DNA of 64,000 nt from Viscum album (taxonomy: Eukaryota; Streptophyta; Magnoliopsida; Santalales; Viscaceae), in assembly GCA_963277665.1 (NCBI GenBank), contig OY728123.1:628120915-628184914 (forward strand), read 5' to 3'. This document shows positions 14,101 to 27,800 of this stretch, piece after piece. The notes under the pieces are model-generated. The model worked only from the letters and a program-made list of their open reading frames with translations. It did not search any database and was not told the origin of the DNA. How positions within the stretch are numbered: the stretch's first letter is position 1; each line of letters starts with the position of its first letter. Position numbers and translations under genes: made by a program.

Positions 14101-15099
14101 TATAAGATTAATTTTGCCATTAATTGACCATATTTTATATTTAATAACATTTAAAATTCACTAAAATAATATATTATTTTTATTAATTTTAAATCATTCA
14201 ATAAATACATTTATTTTAAAATAACATTAATATAAATTTTGGAATTATTAATTTAATTTTTATTTAAAAATATGAAAATATTATTATAATTTAAATATAT
14301 TTATTTAGAATCAATTAAACTTGATATATTTACCTAAAAATAATTTATCTCAATAATTCATTAAATTTACTTCCCTTTTATTATTTCTACAATCAGATAT
14401 CTTACATTATTATTATCAAAATCAACTATGTGTTAGAATTTATTAAGTGTTCAATGTAATTATATAATTTCTAAAAATTAGAATTAAATTATAATGGTAA
14501 AAGAAACTCATTTACCATTAAAAAAATGTTTACAACTGATACTATGTTCTTTCTTGCAAACTCTAAATCATTGTAAAGCTTAATGGTATGGAATGTTTCC
14601 ATTTTTTCTTTAACCAAACATAACAAATTATATGCTACACTTTAATGAATATTTATCCTAATAACTCATAAAATTAAAACTAACAGTGGTTATGGTCAAA
14701 CTATTGGTATCAAATTTATTTTCTAAATGTTTCTAGGTCATTTTGACCCAAAAATTTTATGGTTTAGTCCCTTATTAAGCTTAATTTTACTTTTATAACT
14801 CTAATTCTTTTTAATTACATTCACAAATTTTTTTTATCAAAAACATTATTGATCATATTATAATATAAATATTATACTGAATAAATTTTTTTTGGCTGTT
14901 TCTCCAAATTCAATTTATAGAAGGGTCATAATTTAGGTTTAAAATATGTGATCCATCGAAGGTGACAAAAATTGGTCATACTTGTAATTCAAGTTAACTC
15001 AGTGTTGTGTGTGGAGTAAGCGTAACATGGGGTTCCATTTGAACAGATCTAGAAAAAAATTACTCTAAAATAAAAATATTGTAATATCATGGGTTGTTA
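11198..15099 (-). repeat. E2 5' LTR
   Basis: This is the right LTR of E2, with a well-kept left edge TGTAATGACCCGACCC and a right edge near GGGTTGTTA. It carries the first LTR module at about 12,880 and 13,068 and the second at 13,270-13,345, in the same places as in its partner. Its end directly abuts E1 integrase sequence, which supports it as the insertion boundary. Confidence 0.65.
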
Positions 15100-15109
15100 G
15101 ATAAATTTG

Positions 15110-16170
15110 TCATCACACCCTTAGTTTCCCAATTTGATTCCACCGATTCATGATTTTTATTGAAAAAAATGACAATGTGTGTCGTCTTGTTTGATTTAAT
15201 GTTCTTTATATGATCCAAGATCACCGTCGAATGTTCCTCGTAAATAAGATACTTCCCAAGATTTATAAATTCTATGTTTAATATATATATCAAATACCTG
15301 ATATAAACTTACTTTGGAGAGATTCATGGAACAAATCATGAACATGAGATAGTTCTCATGGAATGCTAAAAAATAAAATGTCTTCCCAATCAATTCAAGA
15401 TTTTCCTAGGGACCAATTTACCAAGTGCACATCTTCTCATAATTTTGGAATACCTTTACCTACATACCAAAATAAGTTCAAAGGTATAGATTTTCAATAA
15501 ATATTGACTTTATATATCATAGACCATTATTAGCACAAATTTTATATCGTCTCTGTTCTACTCTTATGTGACATTAAATGGATATTACTTTGTTTAAAAT
15601 TTCCACATCTATACTAGGTCACAATAGCATTATCTCTGAAACATTAAACAAATATGTATTAGTTTTACACTTTTTACTGGTGATTACTTCATAAGTATCC
15701 ATTTTGTTTTCAATAAAATGATATTTCTATAAGAAAACTTGACTAAAGGAAGGGATTTACCCAAACAAATTTTGAATTTTAGACAAAACTATCTCAATAT
15801 ATCCTCTATGGTTTGAATGGTTCACTCAAATACAACATCTATATGAGTATGATAAGTAGTGGAAAAAATTACCTATGTTTCAAGATCCTGAGTAATAATT
15901 CACTATAACATTTTGGTTATCCTAATATCCCAATAAGAAACAAAAAAATTTATACTCTAAAAAATCTCACCAATTACTTAATGCAATACTCAGAAAAAAG
16001 ATCAAGTTTTAAATCTCCTCAAATGTAAATCAAGTGTGATGGATTATTATGGAGATCAACTGTAGATGAAATATCATTATTTCCATTAGATTTTTTGTGA
16101 AGTAAACTAATTAAATCTATGAGAATATTTTCATAGTTCCACTCAGGTATGGGTAATGTTTGTCAAATCA
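15110..16170 (-). pseudogene. Fossil gypsy integrase with chromodomain-like tail (E1)
   Basis: Three blocks on the minus strand are readable. At about 16,020-16,165 there is QTLPIPEWNYENILID, the start of the integrase core. At about 15,785-15,860 there is a degraded form of the HPQTDGQ.ER.I..LE block. At 15,110-15,290 an open stretch contains YEEHSTVILDHIKNIK followed by ESNWET, matching the C-terminal chromodomain-like tail of chromoviruses (family pattern YEE.P..ILD ... EATWE). An out-of-frame piece at about 15,300-15,390 gives ELSHVHDLFHESL, the conserved link to that tail. Frameshifts and stops separate the blocks. E2 cut the element just downstream of this tail. Confidence 0.7.
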
Positions 16171-16288
16171 TCTCAAACGTTTTTCTCACCGACATCAATT
16201 ATGGATAATCTGAGCATCAAGATTCAGACACTCCAATATCAGTATTTATTTTTCCACGAAGAAATATTAGTTTATGTCACTAAATATC

Positions 16289-18250
16289 TGTTATAGAGAA
16301 AAAATTCTTTTTTACATTTCATTACATGATTTTAAGCATAATTAAACATAAAATTACACGCCTAGGATTGCAATGTCTAGTATACTAATAATTACATACA
16401 TAATTAAGCAACATGATTCCGAAATAAAAAAATCATTTATATAACTATAATAAAGTGATCCTAACTATCTTAGAGTCCTTATATCAGCATAGAATAACCT
16501 AGGGATAACATGATCAAAGGGAAGAGCTAGAATCCTAGTAAGGGAATAAAATTAATGACTAATGGTTAGCACATGGGTAAGAAGGTGTAATATAATGATT
16601 TCAAGAGGCATGCAACATGATTAGATATAAAGAATCATAACATGGGATCATATAATCATGGATCCAAAGTAACTTGGTAACAACATAAAACATGAATTTT
16701 TCATGGGACAAGGCTAATTTCACATAGAGGAGAATGAAACTAGAATAACCACAAACATAATTTCACATGGACCATAAATCAAAGAAGACCTCCAAGACTG
16801 TTGCATAGGACGCCTTATGAGACAAAACATTACCCAATTAATTTTAGTGCTATCAGCTTACACACACCATGAAATTTTTATGAATATGTGTTCCACATGA
16901 ATAATAATACACAATGAATCAAACATAAATATAAGGGTTACTCGTTTAAATATTTGTGTATCATAATCATGTCGAATGTCAAAAGAATATGAAATATGAT
17001 AATTGGGTCCATTAAAGAATTTAATTTAAGGATGTTAATAAAGTTATGTTAAATAAAATACATGTAGAATGGGTTTTGGAATTATTAATTAATGAATCTA
17101 TTTTTATTATCCCAGAAATTAAGATCATGTAATAATCTCCTTCATACTTAAGGTGAGGGATTTTACATGAGCCTCCACTATTCAATCAGGTTAATTTTTC
17201 TCTATTTTTACACAAATAAAACTCTTCTTTTTTTAATTATTCAAAATATATTATATATGTTCCAAAATCTTCTATCAAGATCCATTAATTGTTTAATTTT
17301 AGGGATATACTTGTTTTTAAAAGGTTCCTTACTCAATTCTTCTTGATAACCAAGCCCGGTTTAAGGGAACATTTTGAATTCATACACAAATTCATAAGCA
17401 AACTATAATATATTTTAATCCAAAATTATTTTATTAAAATCACTCGTTTTGTAAAGAAAACATTTTTGGTTCAATTATGGTTTTATATTAAACAATATTC
17501 TACTTATTTTTATTAATACTTTTTAATATTTTCCTTAAACCACACAAAAATGTTTTAATTCTAATGTTTCATAAATTTTATTTTTATATGATATGAATTC
17601 AGTTTAAAATAACATTTCACGATCAATAAATATATTCATTTATTAATTTCCAGGTATAATTAAAATTCATACTTTAATATACACGATTATGATATTTCCT
17701 TTTTATTCCATTTAACATGATTGTGATACCCAAATATTTCCATGGGTAACCCTTATGTTTATTTTTCATTCCTTATGTATGAATCTTCATGTGGAACAGA
17801 TATTCATGAAAATTTTATGATGGGATCACAAAGATATTGCTCCATCGTATTGGGTAGTATTTACTCTCATGATATGTCTTATGAAATGTTTTTGGTTGTT
17901 TTCCATGACACATGCTCCATGTGAAATGGTCATTATGATCCATGAGTAATTAATGGGTAAAAGTATATTAGGAGATCATTATAAAATTAAATAGAATATA
18001 TTCTCATCTTGGAAAAATTTTTTGTAATTATTTACCCAATATCCAAGTTACTAGTCTTTAGGATCCTTGTCTTGTAATTTGATGTTTAATTATTTTTAAA
18101 ATCACATAATTACATGTGTAAAGGCTTGGGACACTATATATGTTTACCTTTATGATGTATTGATAATGATGAATTATGAGCTTAATAAAAGAGTCCATTC
18201 TTAAATTCTAGAATTTTTTGAGACACACACCCTATTATTAAACTTTATCA
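16289..18250 (-). repeat. E7: possible solo LTR inside E1 pol
   Basis: The distance between the E1 RT block (19,438) and its integrase core (16,165) is about 3.3 kb. My estimate for an intact gypsy pol is about 1.5 kb, so about 1.8 kb looks foreign. At 16,524 there is GAGCTAGAATCCTAGTAAGG, close to the segment found 240 bases inside the E1 LTR (1,528), which suggests a related LTR starting near 16,289 (TGTTATAGAG). The right end is not resolved and 18,250 is only an estimate. The 60-codon open frame at 17,742-17,924 matches nothing I know. Confidence 0.3.
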
Positions 18251-19327
18251 TTCCATCATAATCATTGTTTAATTCACGAAAAGTTCATACTTTATTTCCA
18301 ATTTATATATCTTCTCTCCACGCCTATTTAGTTATCGCGTTCATATATGGTTGATCTATTGTATGAGAATGATAAGATCTAATGAATTTCCTCATGTTTT
18401 AATGTTCCATATTAAAATAATACATATGTATAGGATCTTATTCAATTCACATCATAGATGATATTTCATGATTCTTTTGAAACAAATCATCCATAACCCT
18501 GTTTTCTATCCCAAAGTGGCAACATATTAAACAATCATAATCTATAATTAACATGAAAAATCCTCTTTATAGGATAATCATCTATTTCTACATGTTGATA
18601 TACTTGAAAAATTTACGATCTATATATATTTAAAACAATTCACTATAATAATAATGCCTACATATGTTTAATAATAAAAATTCCATGTCCAACTCTATAT
18701 AATTAATTGAGTAATTTTGATCATGTAATTTCATCTTTCATGATACATATGCTATTCTTATATCATTATGTATTAGTATGCATTCTATTAAATTCCTTGA
18801 TTTATAAATATATATCACAAACCCTTACATGATATAATTTAATGTAAGCACATGTGCAATGAAAAGAATTCTCATCAATTCCATAAAATTCAATTGACAT
18901 TGGTAATTACAAAAGAACATAGCCCATTTTGATTCAACTTCTTTATTGTATTTTATATGCATGAAAATTTCTCATAATGCATTAGTAATATCGATCCATT
19001 CCATGAAAACTATGCATTTTTTATACCATGGATGATCTTTTCCAATTCCTAAAACATTTATTTTTTAATAATCCACATAAATACACACACTTGTGATTAG
19101 ATTACCTAATAATGAAAGTTTCCAAATCCAAAATATAGACACTATTAATTTTTATACAAGTTCCCCTCTCCCAGGTTATTCAGTGGAATTATCAAATAAT
19201 ATTCAGGTTAAACCATGATCATGAACTATATAAAAATAAAATTTCTAATTATTCCCACAAAACTATAATGCTAAACTAAAAAGTCTATATTCACAAGATC
19301 CATGATTATATCACATCCATTAGTAAG

Positions 19328-19438
19328 TTCAAATGGTTTTAAAATAAATTCAAATAGACCATACCTCATACCGAAGGATTCCATTGGTATATTCTCTTTC
19401 TTAACCCCAAATTGATTATATCAAGAATAAATATTGAC
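19328..19438 (-). pseudogene. Fossil reverse transcriptase block (E1)
   Basis: Thirty-seven codons in one frame on the minus strand, with one stop, include VKKENIPMESFGMRYGLF. This corresponds to the gypsy RT palm region (family pattern SGYHQ.RVKE.DIPKTAFRTRYG..EF..MPFGLTNAP). The match is unmistakable despite the decay around it. RT would copy the element RNA into DNA. The catalytic aspartate motif would lie at lower coordinates, near 19.2 kb, but is too degraded to read with confidence. Confidence 0.7.
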
Positions 19439-19900
19439 CTTAGAGAAATATTAATATCCTAATAATTGATCAAAAAATAATTGATAGATGACAGATGATT
19501 CTTTTCTAAAATAGTGATCTTTTGATGTTCCAGATAATCAATTAAATGACTAATTGATACTTATTTAATCATAACAAGAAACAATATTATACCCTAATGT
19601 GATTTACTATAGAATATAAATAAAATATAAGTATTTGAATATAGTTTCTTGATCATTTATTTGAAATCAATTGGATTCATTCTATAAATACAATTTGATA
19701 TTTTTATATAACCCATTATTATTTCTTTTGAAAACACATATTCATGATTAGGAAGAATACTATAAAAAAGTTTTTGTAAGACATCAAAAAAATAATATGC
19801 AATGTGATTAAATTATATTTTGAGGTAATAGAAAACCATCTACGTCAAATATCCTTCTTGTTCTGTAATTAATACCCATAAGATAGAATTAATTCTTAGT

Positions 19901-20200
19901 ACAATCATGAATTTTCACTAAAGACTCAATATATAATCATTGAGGATGTTAATATACATTCCAAGAATTTTTTTTGACAATATAAGGTAAGTAATATAAC
20001 AATTTACATATATGATTTTGAAAAATAAAAGGAAATTTATATAACTAAGTATAAATATGTCATTGAGGATGATATGAAACCATCGTACAACCATGAGTTT
20101 TCACTAAAGACTAAATATATAATCATTGAGAATGATAATATACATTCCAATAATTTTTTGACAATATAACTTAAGTTATATTACTAAGTACAAATATGTT
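19901..20200. repeat. Tandem duplication, period about 186 bp
   Basis: The block beginning ACAATCATGAATTTTCACTA at 19,901 recurs at 20,087 as ACAACCATGAGTTTTCACTA and stays similar through the following 100 bases. The second copy then skips about 60 bases and rejoins at ACTAAG. The copies are much more alike than the LTR pairs around them, so the duplication is younger than E1. Confidence 0.75.
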
Positions 20201-20504
20201 ATTTCAAAATTTTATAATACATGTCACCACCTTTTCATCATTATTATATCATCAATACTATACTAATACTACAACTGTAATCATAACCATCGTGCATTGT
20301 TAATCCAAATGAACTATCATGAAAAATAATTCAGTGGATGGATAAATATTAACATCTTCTCATTAATATATGGATCCTTATGTTAATGATAGGTTATATG
20401 TAGTAATATATAATATATTAGCTTTTCATTCTATACATATAATTATATCCATGTTTTCCGCAAAAGATATGTAATCATAATATCAAATGAATGACTGAAC
20501 CTTT

Positions 20505-20516
20505 CATCTCATACCA
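20505..20516 (-). other. E1 primer-binding site
   Basis: CATCTCATACCA matches the complement of the initiator-Met tRNA primer site (GCTCTGATACCA) at 9 of 12 positions, with ATACCA intact. It lies directly left of the 5' LTR and fixes the element's orientation as minus. Confidence 0.6.
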
Positions 20517-20518
20517 AT

Positions 20519-23500
20519 AATAGAGACCAATATTTTTCATACATATATATTAAATAATTTGGATTATTTTTAAATATAGTTTCCATATATATTCTTTAGG
20601 ACCATCAAGGTTTATTGGTTTTTGATACTAGTTATAAAATCTTCAATTATCATGAATGAAATTCAATATCTCTCATAAATATCATCCCATATGGTACACC
20701 TCATATTGGTACCATATAGAAGTCTTTATATATAACAATAGGAAATTAAATATAAGAAAGTGTGATCTATGATTCATGGTAAGAGAAAACATTGGATGTA
20801 TCAGTAGATGACTATATAAGAAAATACGATAAAAATTAGGGTATATTATCCAAAAAATAACTTAAAATGATAAAAAAAAACTATCATAGATATTATAAAT
20901 CATTTATGGAAAAAATAATTACTGTTTTAAAATACATAAATCAAAATAAATAAAAATAATCACAAATCATTAATAATCCAAAATTTCATTTCATAAAAGT
21001 GTTTCTCTATCGTAGAAATGTAATGAATTTCATATGTCCTCATTAACTACTGAGACCATAAAATCACATTGTTTCATGCACTAACACGTTTCCAATATCA
21101 TAATGGTTCTTGAATCATTACCTATTACACATAGTGGATCAAGCAGACTAATTTTTTTCTCATTTTGGATCTAGTACATTTAATTTTTCCACATTGTGGA
21201 TCAATCACATTTACTGGTTTTTTATACTATATTTAGCAGATTGACATATTTTCCAAAACTTATATCAAGAGATAAAAATGTTAAAAAAATTTATTTTAGG
21301 TAAATAAAATTTTGGCCCCACCCATATCATAACAAGAACCATACCAATGTGTTCCATAAAATCAAAATATTATATTCATATCATAAAATTGTAACCCATG
21401 TGAAGAAAACAAGTTTATATAATTTCTCTAATTTTATCATAGATTAACACATTTGAAATAAATGTGTTTTTTTAAATGTTATCATATAATCATAGAACAT
21501 CTTGAGAAATAAAAAGGATTTTATCATTGAAACATATAACCCTTGGAATATAATTAAATTCAAATTTTATTATCATGGATTAAAATTATTTGAATATAAT
21601 GAACGTAAATTTTTTTTAGTAACATACATTTTTAATTTTTAAATCAATGATTCTAAATCTAAAAAATTGAGACGTATAATGTAAAATAATTCCTTTTAAT
21701 GAACTATGGAATCATTTAATGGAATATTAATAGAATTTAAGATTTATTATCTTGTTTAATTCCATTCATTCAATATTTTTTAAAATAAAACATTACTTTC
21801 ATGTTTTTTAAAGGTCAAACCTTATTTCATTCAAAAAAAATTATTTTTAATTATATAGAAACATTTTTTAATATATAAAACATTGGCCAAATTACAATAA
21901 AAATCATAGGATAATAGTAAAATAGTTTTGATGTCATTTTAGTGAAAATATTGGTAAGGATAAAAATGTATTTTCAATGGAAGATAGAAATAATGAATGT
22001 TATCCCTAAAAACATTTTTACTATTTTGAGTTAATAAATAGAGGAAAATAATCGGAAAACATGTAGTCATTATAAATTAATCATATTATAATAAAATTAA
22101 TATGATTTTTATAATAAGTATAATATAATTTTCTTAATAGAAAATATATCATAACTAATATAGATTGTAATTTGATTGAAATATAAAACCCCTACCTTAT
22201 GTTTCCTCTTTCATCAAACATGTTAAAACATCATGTATAATGAATATAGATATAATATAAATGTATTTAATAAAAATAATCATATCATTCATAAACGTTA
22301 TTTTATTCTTATTACTTATTATCTGTCGTTTATTAATAATTTTTTTCGAAAATCACTGTTCAGGGAGATAAATATACTGTTTATCATTCATGTTTTGGTT
22401 CTGATATCTCTTTAAAAGTACAGTGTTCATGGTTACATGATTTATAGTATAATAATTTTGATATCAATATTATATATACTAATTATATATTGTTATAGTA
22501 TTTTGAAAATTCTAGAGATAGAAAAATGAAATACAACATTCTTGGAGATAGAAGGACATGAGTATGCATAAATGATGTTTCTATGTATCAAGATATTGAA
22601 ACAACAAAGATAAATTAAAACTTCACCTTATATAATAACTAATATAACATTTATATGTTATAAATATATTTAATATATCCTTATTTGAGTCTATATAATG
22701 TGAAAATTAGAAGTTATTCACATTGTTTTGTGGAGGTGGTATTTCACATGTAAAAAAAAGAGATGTTATTGTTTCCCAACATATTTGATTTTAGGAAGAA
22801 ATATATGATATTATTATTAATGAAAAATAATTATTTCATAAATTTAATGTATAAAAATATAACCCCTCATAATAACACACCAAGAATGATGGTTATTTGA
22901 AATAAATTTTATTGTTACATGGTGATTTTATGTTCTTTTACTCACTAGTAATAATTTCACATACCTTTTGAATGAAAATAGGGTTTAAAATGGGGTTTAA
23001 TAATATTATTAGAATATATCAATAGATAGGATAATTAATTTATTAATTTATTAATAATATCAATTTTTTATGTAGTAGAATAATAAATTACCTAATTGGG
23101 TTTGGGTGTAAAAATTATGTCTTCTTTATTATGCCTCATTTATATCACATCATACATATTCATGTATTTGTATATTAATAATAATAGAGAATATATATAA
23201 TTTATATAGAAGTAAATAAACTGATTATTTAGGGTTTGGTTGAGCTATATGGAACATTTTTTGGTATGGAAGTGAAAGGAGGGGTGCCATTTTATATGTT
23301 TCGGGTGGAACACTCCATGAACATCTTAAAATTTCATATTATAATAAATTAATTCTGTATCCAAATTCTTTAAAATGAAAATATATTCAACATAATGTTC
23401 CACATGGTAATGATTATTTATCCAATGTTAACCTTCGACATGGTAATGATTATTTAATATTAAAGGGTAATGAATGTTACAATAAGAATAAATGTGACCA

Positions 23501-24799
23501 ATAAATGGATCAGGGTTGATATTTTAATTCATATCCTTCTCACTTCTTTGAATATAATATTTATATAAGCTTTATGGATTTTAATAATATTTTATTTATT
23601 ATAAAATGCAATTAATGTGATTTTTACACTATTAATTTATTTTTACAGTAATGAAACCAAGATAAATATGTAATTATAAAATAATCCTATATAATATCCC
23701 TAATATATAATATATTAAAAAAATAAAGAAAATAAATAATTAAATCATTTTTATTAATTTTAATATTCTAAAATTCATTTATTTTAATTTTATATTAAAT
23801 TAATAAATATTATGTATGTACTTTATAAGAATTTTGGTTGATTATTCAGTCAATTAAAAATTTAAAACTGGAAATTAGGATCATTAAATATAATTTATGT
23901 TTCAAATAAAACTTTACTACCTAACATAACCTATTCATTACTTTATGATAAAATAGTATAGATATTAAAACCAAGAGAGTGACATTTTGTATTATATGTT
24001 CTCATAAATTTATATAATGGTCATACTAAATGAAATATGGAAGAAAGTGGATATAAATTTTATACATGGATTTTAACAACCAAGGTTCACCCACCCAATA
24101 CGATGTAAGATGGTTCTGCAAAATTTTTAATACTTATCTTAAAGTTTTAACTAACTTTACCCATTTTCCCTTACAAAGGTAACAAAATATTGTAATGGTT
24201 TTATACATATTAAACTATAAAAAATGAGACTAGTTACCAAATTTGAACCTCCTATATCAAAATATGGTATAAATTTTTAATAATAAATTTCTATAAGTGG
24301 TAAAAGATCATTTTTAAATAAGTGTGAAAAATGTGGTGAAAATATTTCATGAGAGAAAAATATTTTCCATAATAAAACATAAAATATATTATTATATCAT
24401 TTAATGAACAAATTATTACACAAATATTAATAAAAAATATTTAATAAATAATATAAAATTTTCATTAAAATAATTATCCCACACTAGTCAAATTTATTTA
24501 TTAAGATAAAAAGGCATTATATGTATAAAAATATATTTTTTAAGAAAACATATCTTTTACATTATAATGATTTTTCAATTTATGATATTTTGAAAACCAT
24601 GTAATTTATTTTATACATCAGTAGAACATATATATTTCCCAATATACTAAGCCTAATTCATACCCTCCAATAAAATAGCTATGAAATTATTTTATACTTC
24701 ATTAAAAATAATTTGGAACCTATGTTTATGTATCATATTCTATCAGAGAAAATAAATTTATTCTAAGGTAAATATATCATAAAATATTCAGGTGTTACA
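20519..24799 (-). repeat. E1 5' LTR
   Basis: About 4.3 kb, from AATAGAGACC to GGTGTTACA. It aligns with 1,285-5,352 at the start, at the first module (22,715-22,785), at the second (22,885-22,990) and beyond. The open frame at 22,233-22,415 lies inside it and shows no family resemblance. Confidence 0.65.
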
Positions 24800-24804
24800 A
24801 TTTT

Positions 24805-27800
24805 TCTAAAATTAGTGTTCACCAACCTGTTCAAGGAATGAAACTCACACATTCACTCTTTTTAGTATATGTACGCATAATGACATGACCACAAACATGA
24901 ATTTCATCATAAATATCAATAGTCTAGTTGGTAGGCAGCTACCTACAATCAAAGATATCCCAAAATGAAAGACACTAGATATCTTTATATATTCTACTCT
25001 TAAACCAATTTAGTAGAGATTGTACAATATATAATGAAATTTGGATTATCTATTCCAACTCATCTTGAACACGTGTTTTCATGTCAAAAAACAAATCCAT
25101 CATCTTATACACAAAAGATTACTGTTGAACCTCATAAATATGTATATTCTAGAAAAAACCCTCATCAACATTATATCCCTTCCCCAACATATATGATATC
25201 TTAATGTATAATAATTTCATATACTCAAATCAAACTCTCTTAATATATTTTAAAACACACTAAAACTAGATATTATTTATGCATGTATGGTAGGTGTAAA
25301 CTATAAAACTCTCCCCTAGAAGAGAATACCGCCAACATTTTAAGGCATGGACTATTGTGGTTAAATTGTGATAATGAATTTGATAATTCAGTCCTTACAA
25401 AAAATTTATTATTATCCATAAACCACAACATGATCTCCCAACATTAATATCTCCAAATGTTTGATCCCATAAGCTTCCTAAAAAGTGTAAACTCTTTAAC
25501 CAATAATGTAAAATTAGAATTGGTATTGTGTTAAAATTATTATTCAGTCACTAGAAATATTTCACTAATTTTTAAAACAATTGAAACATTTTCCCATCCT
25601 AGATTTTTCTCAGTACAACACATAAATTTTATAAGATTAAATTATAAACTTTTTGAAGGATTTTTCTAAACCCTAATAACATTGAATATCAAAAAAATTC
25701 TTTAGATTCTAACAATAAATAACTGCTTGATTATTATTGGGACCCACCAATAAACTTTATTCTGAGATAACATGACCGATAAATTATATGTTATCATTGT
25801 GAATACATATGAATAACTTATCATGTAATAATATTCACCAATAGATAGAAGTGTTTATCAGTTCATGATCATCATCATGTTTATATTAATGTAATTTATG
25901 CATAAATAAAATTACACATAATCCTTTTTGAAAAAAATATGCGTAGAACACTAAGGGGATATACTCAGAGGGATAAAACCATTATCCTATAATTCCTCTA
26001 ACTAAGTGTCAGGATATTGATTCTCCATTGGTCACATATGAATAGATGGAATGAAATTTTTTTTAGCTTCAATCATTAACTCAGTAGTAAAATCAAATTC
26101 ACATACAAGAGAAAACCCTAAAAACTGATCTAGAAAATCATTGTGAATATGATACACTATAACATGGATTAATAAATACTCCACTCCCTCATCATCTAAA
26201 ATAACAATTTAAACATCAGATTTGAGATCCCCCAATTGATATGGAAATTTCCTTACACTGCATTCATGGATATCATATTACCTATGGTAAACATACATGT
26301 TACCCTCCAGAGACATAAATGTCAATATCCATTTAAAATAATGAGGATGATATTGTATAGAAACAATATTCTCATTCATAAACAAAACCATTGAAAATAA
26401 TAATCAACAGCCTCAGAGGAACACCACTTAAAATGATACATTCCCTCTAATTTTACCCAAAAGGGAATGTAAAACATCAAATCACAAAACAAGAAATCCA
26501 TCACCAAATCAAAACCTTTTTAAAATATATAATGTTAAAAATAATGTGAATCGACCAAATAAAATAATGTTATATTATTCATATAATATAAAAAACATAA
26601 CACTGATAGTCAATGACCCATCCTCACAATCAATAGGTGTAGGAAGAACTGCATGTAGTTGAAGTCCCTCTACCTTGAACTCTAGTATGAATCCCTTGTG
26701 ATATTGTTCCCATATGATATAAAAATTTTGGGCAATATTTCTTCATCCCCCACATTTACTAGTATGTCTAATATAACTCAAACCCTCATATTGATAAGGG
26801 GTGGAAATCACCTTCTATTTCTCTATAATACCCTAGGTCCACTATCACTACCATTCAATATAGAATTGTTATAAAACTCTATATGATTACCATCCCACCA
26901 CATTCTTTCCAAGCCAAAAGTGGTAAATTAATCTAAGAGTGAATGTGGCGATTATTTGCACAATGATAACAGGCCACATACTCTATTTATTAAGAGGAAG
27001 ATCATCACCTATACCAACTCATCCACCATTGCATTGGAAAACATTCTAATAATGACATGTACAACTATATCTTTGTGCATCTCTAAGTCTCCCAGCATAT
27101 AATAACTTCCAATAACCTGAATCCTAATTTATATTTCCCTCAAAAAATAGAATTTAATTTTAAATATTATTGAATATCTTGAAATGAAATATATTTACCA
27201 ATGAAATGCTCTTCTATATATGTCTTTCATGAAAACACATCATGCGTGCTTCCTCACCTCATCAAAATATCATGGAAAATGATAATTGTATTTGAAGTAT
27301 GAAATCTAATATAAAAATGATAAAATTTAATAAATAAAATTCCTAAACGCCACAAATCTCCATAAAATTATGGTTTTTTTAAAATACTCCACAAAAAATT
27401 CTGGTAATTCCATATAATTCATTTCATATATAATCTTATCCTTGACCTAAAAATAACTCAATGCTTCACTGGTACTAATACTATAGACACTTAAAACGTT
27501 ACCCACTTTTATATAGTGTTCTTCATGCGATCTATAATCATCCTAATAGAATCAGTCCACAACTCAACTATCTCTGGTCCCCCGTGTCTATAAAACATCT
27601 GAGGAATACACATCTTCAAATATGTAGTTAGGCCCAACATACATTGGACAACCTATATAAGATTAGTATTTATAAACTACATTAATATGGAGAAATTATT
27701 GTAGAATATTTCTTCTTCCATATCACCACATCCCAATGGCGGTCTGGTTAAACTATGAGAGTGTTATCCTCATCAATGTCATCTGATCACCAAACTGGTT

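Larger units (their letters stand above)
5426..15099 (-). mobile_element. E2: short gypsy element nested in E1
   Basis: LTRs at 5,426-9,290 and 11,198-15,099 start alike (GACCCTAGAAACCCAGAGCT against GACCCTAAAAGCCCAGAGTT). They share many blocks, such as AAATCCCTTACC at about 6,590 and 12,360 and AATGTTACAATCAT at about 6,930 and 12,700. A primer-binding site next to the right LTR sets the minus orientation. The internal region is only about 1.9 kb and contains a gag zinc-knuckle relic but no RT or integrase that I can see, so E2 is either an internally deleted copy or a non-autonomous form. No target duplication is visible. Confidence 0.7.
18251..20504 (-). mobile_element. E1 internal region: RT part and upstream remnant
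   Basis: This is AT-rich sequence of E1 between the probable E7 block and the primer-binding site. It contains the RT remnant at 19,328-19,438 and a tandem duplication at 19,901-20,200. Only about 1.1 kb separates the RT block from the 5' LTR, which is short for RT N-terminus, protease and gag together, so gag is probably largely deleted. I recognise nothing else in it. Confidence 0.5.
1285..24799 (-). mobile_element. E1: gypsy retrotransposon, split by E2
   Basis: E1 is a minus-strand Ty3/gypsy element with LTRs at 1,285-5,352 (3') and 20,519-24,799 (5'). The LTRs align over their length despite heavy divergence, for example GAGACCAATA at 1,289 and 20,523 and the shared module near 3,460 and 22,720. 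A primer-binding site borders the 5' LTR and a polypurine tract borders the 3' LTR. Integrase (15.1-16.2 kb) and RT (19.3 kb) remnants lie between them in the right order. A possible target duplication ATTTT occurs at 1,280-1,284 and 24,800-24,804, but such a match is weak evidence in AT-rich DNA. E2 sits 73 bp inside the internal region. No gag was recognised, and the space left for it is short. Confidence 0.7.

Noticed and set aside
17742..17924. 60-codon open frame starting MGNPYVYF
   Set aside because: No family motif, no regulatory context, and it lies in the probable E7 LTR; such lengths arise by chance in 64 kb.
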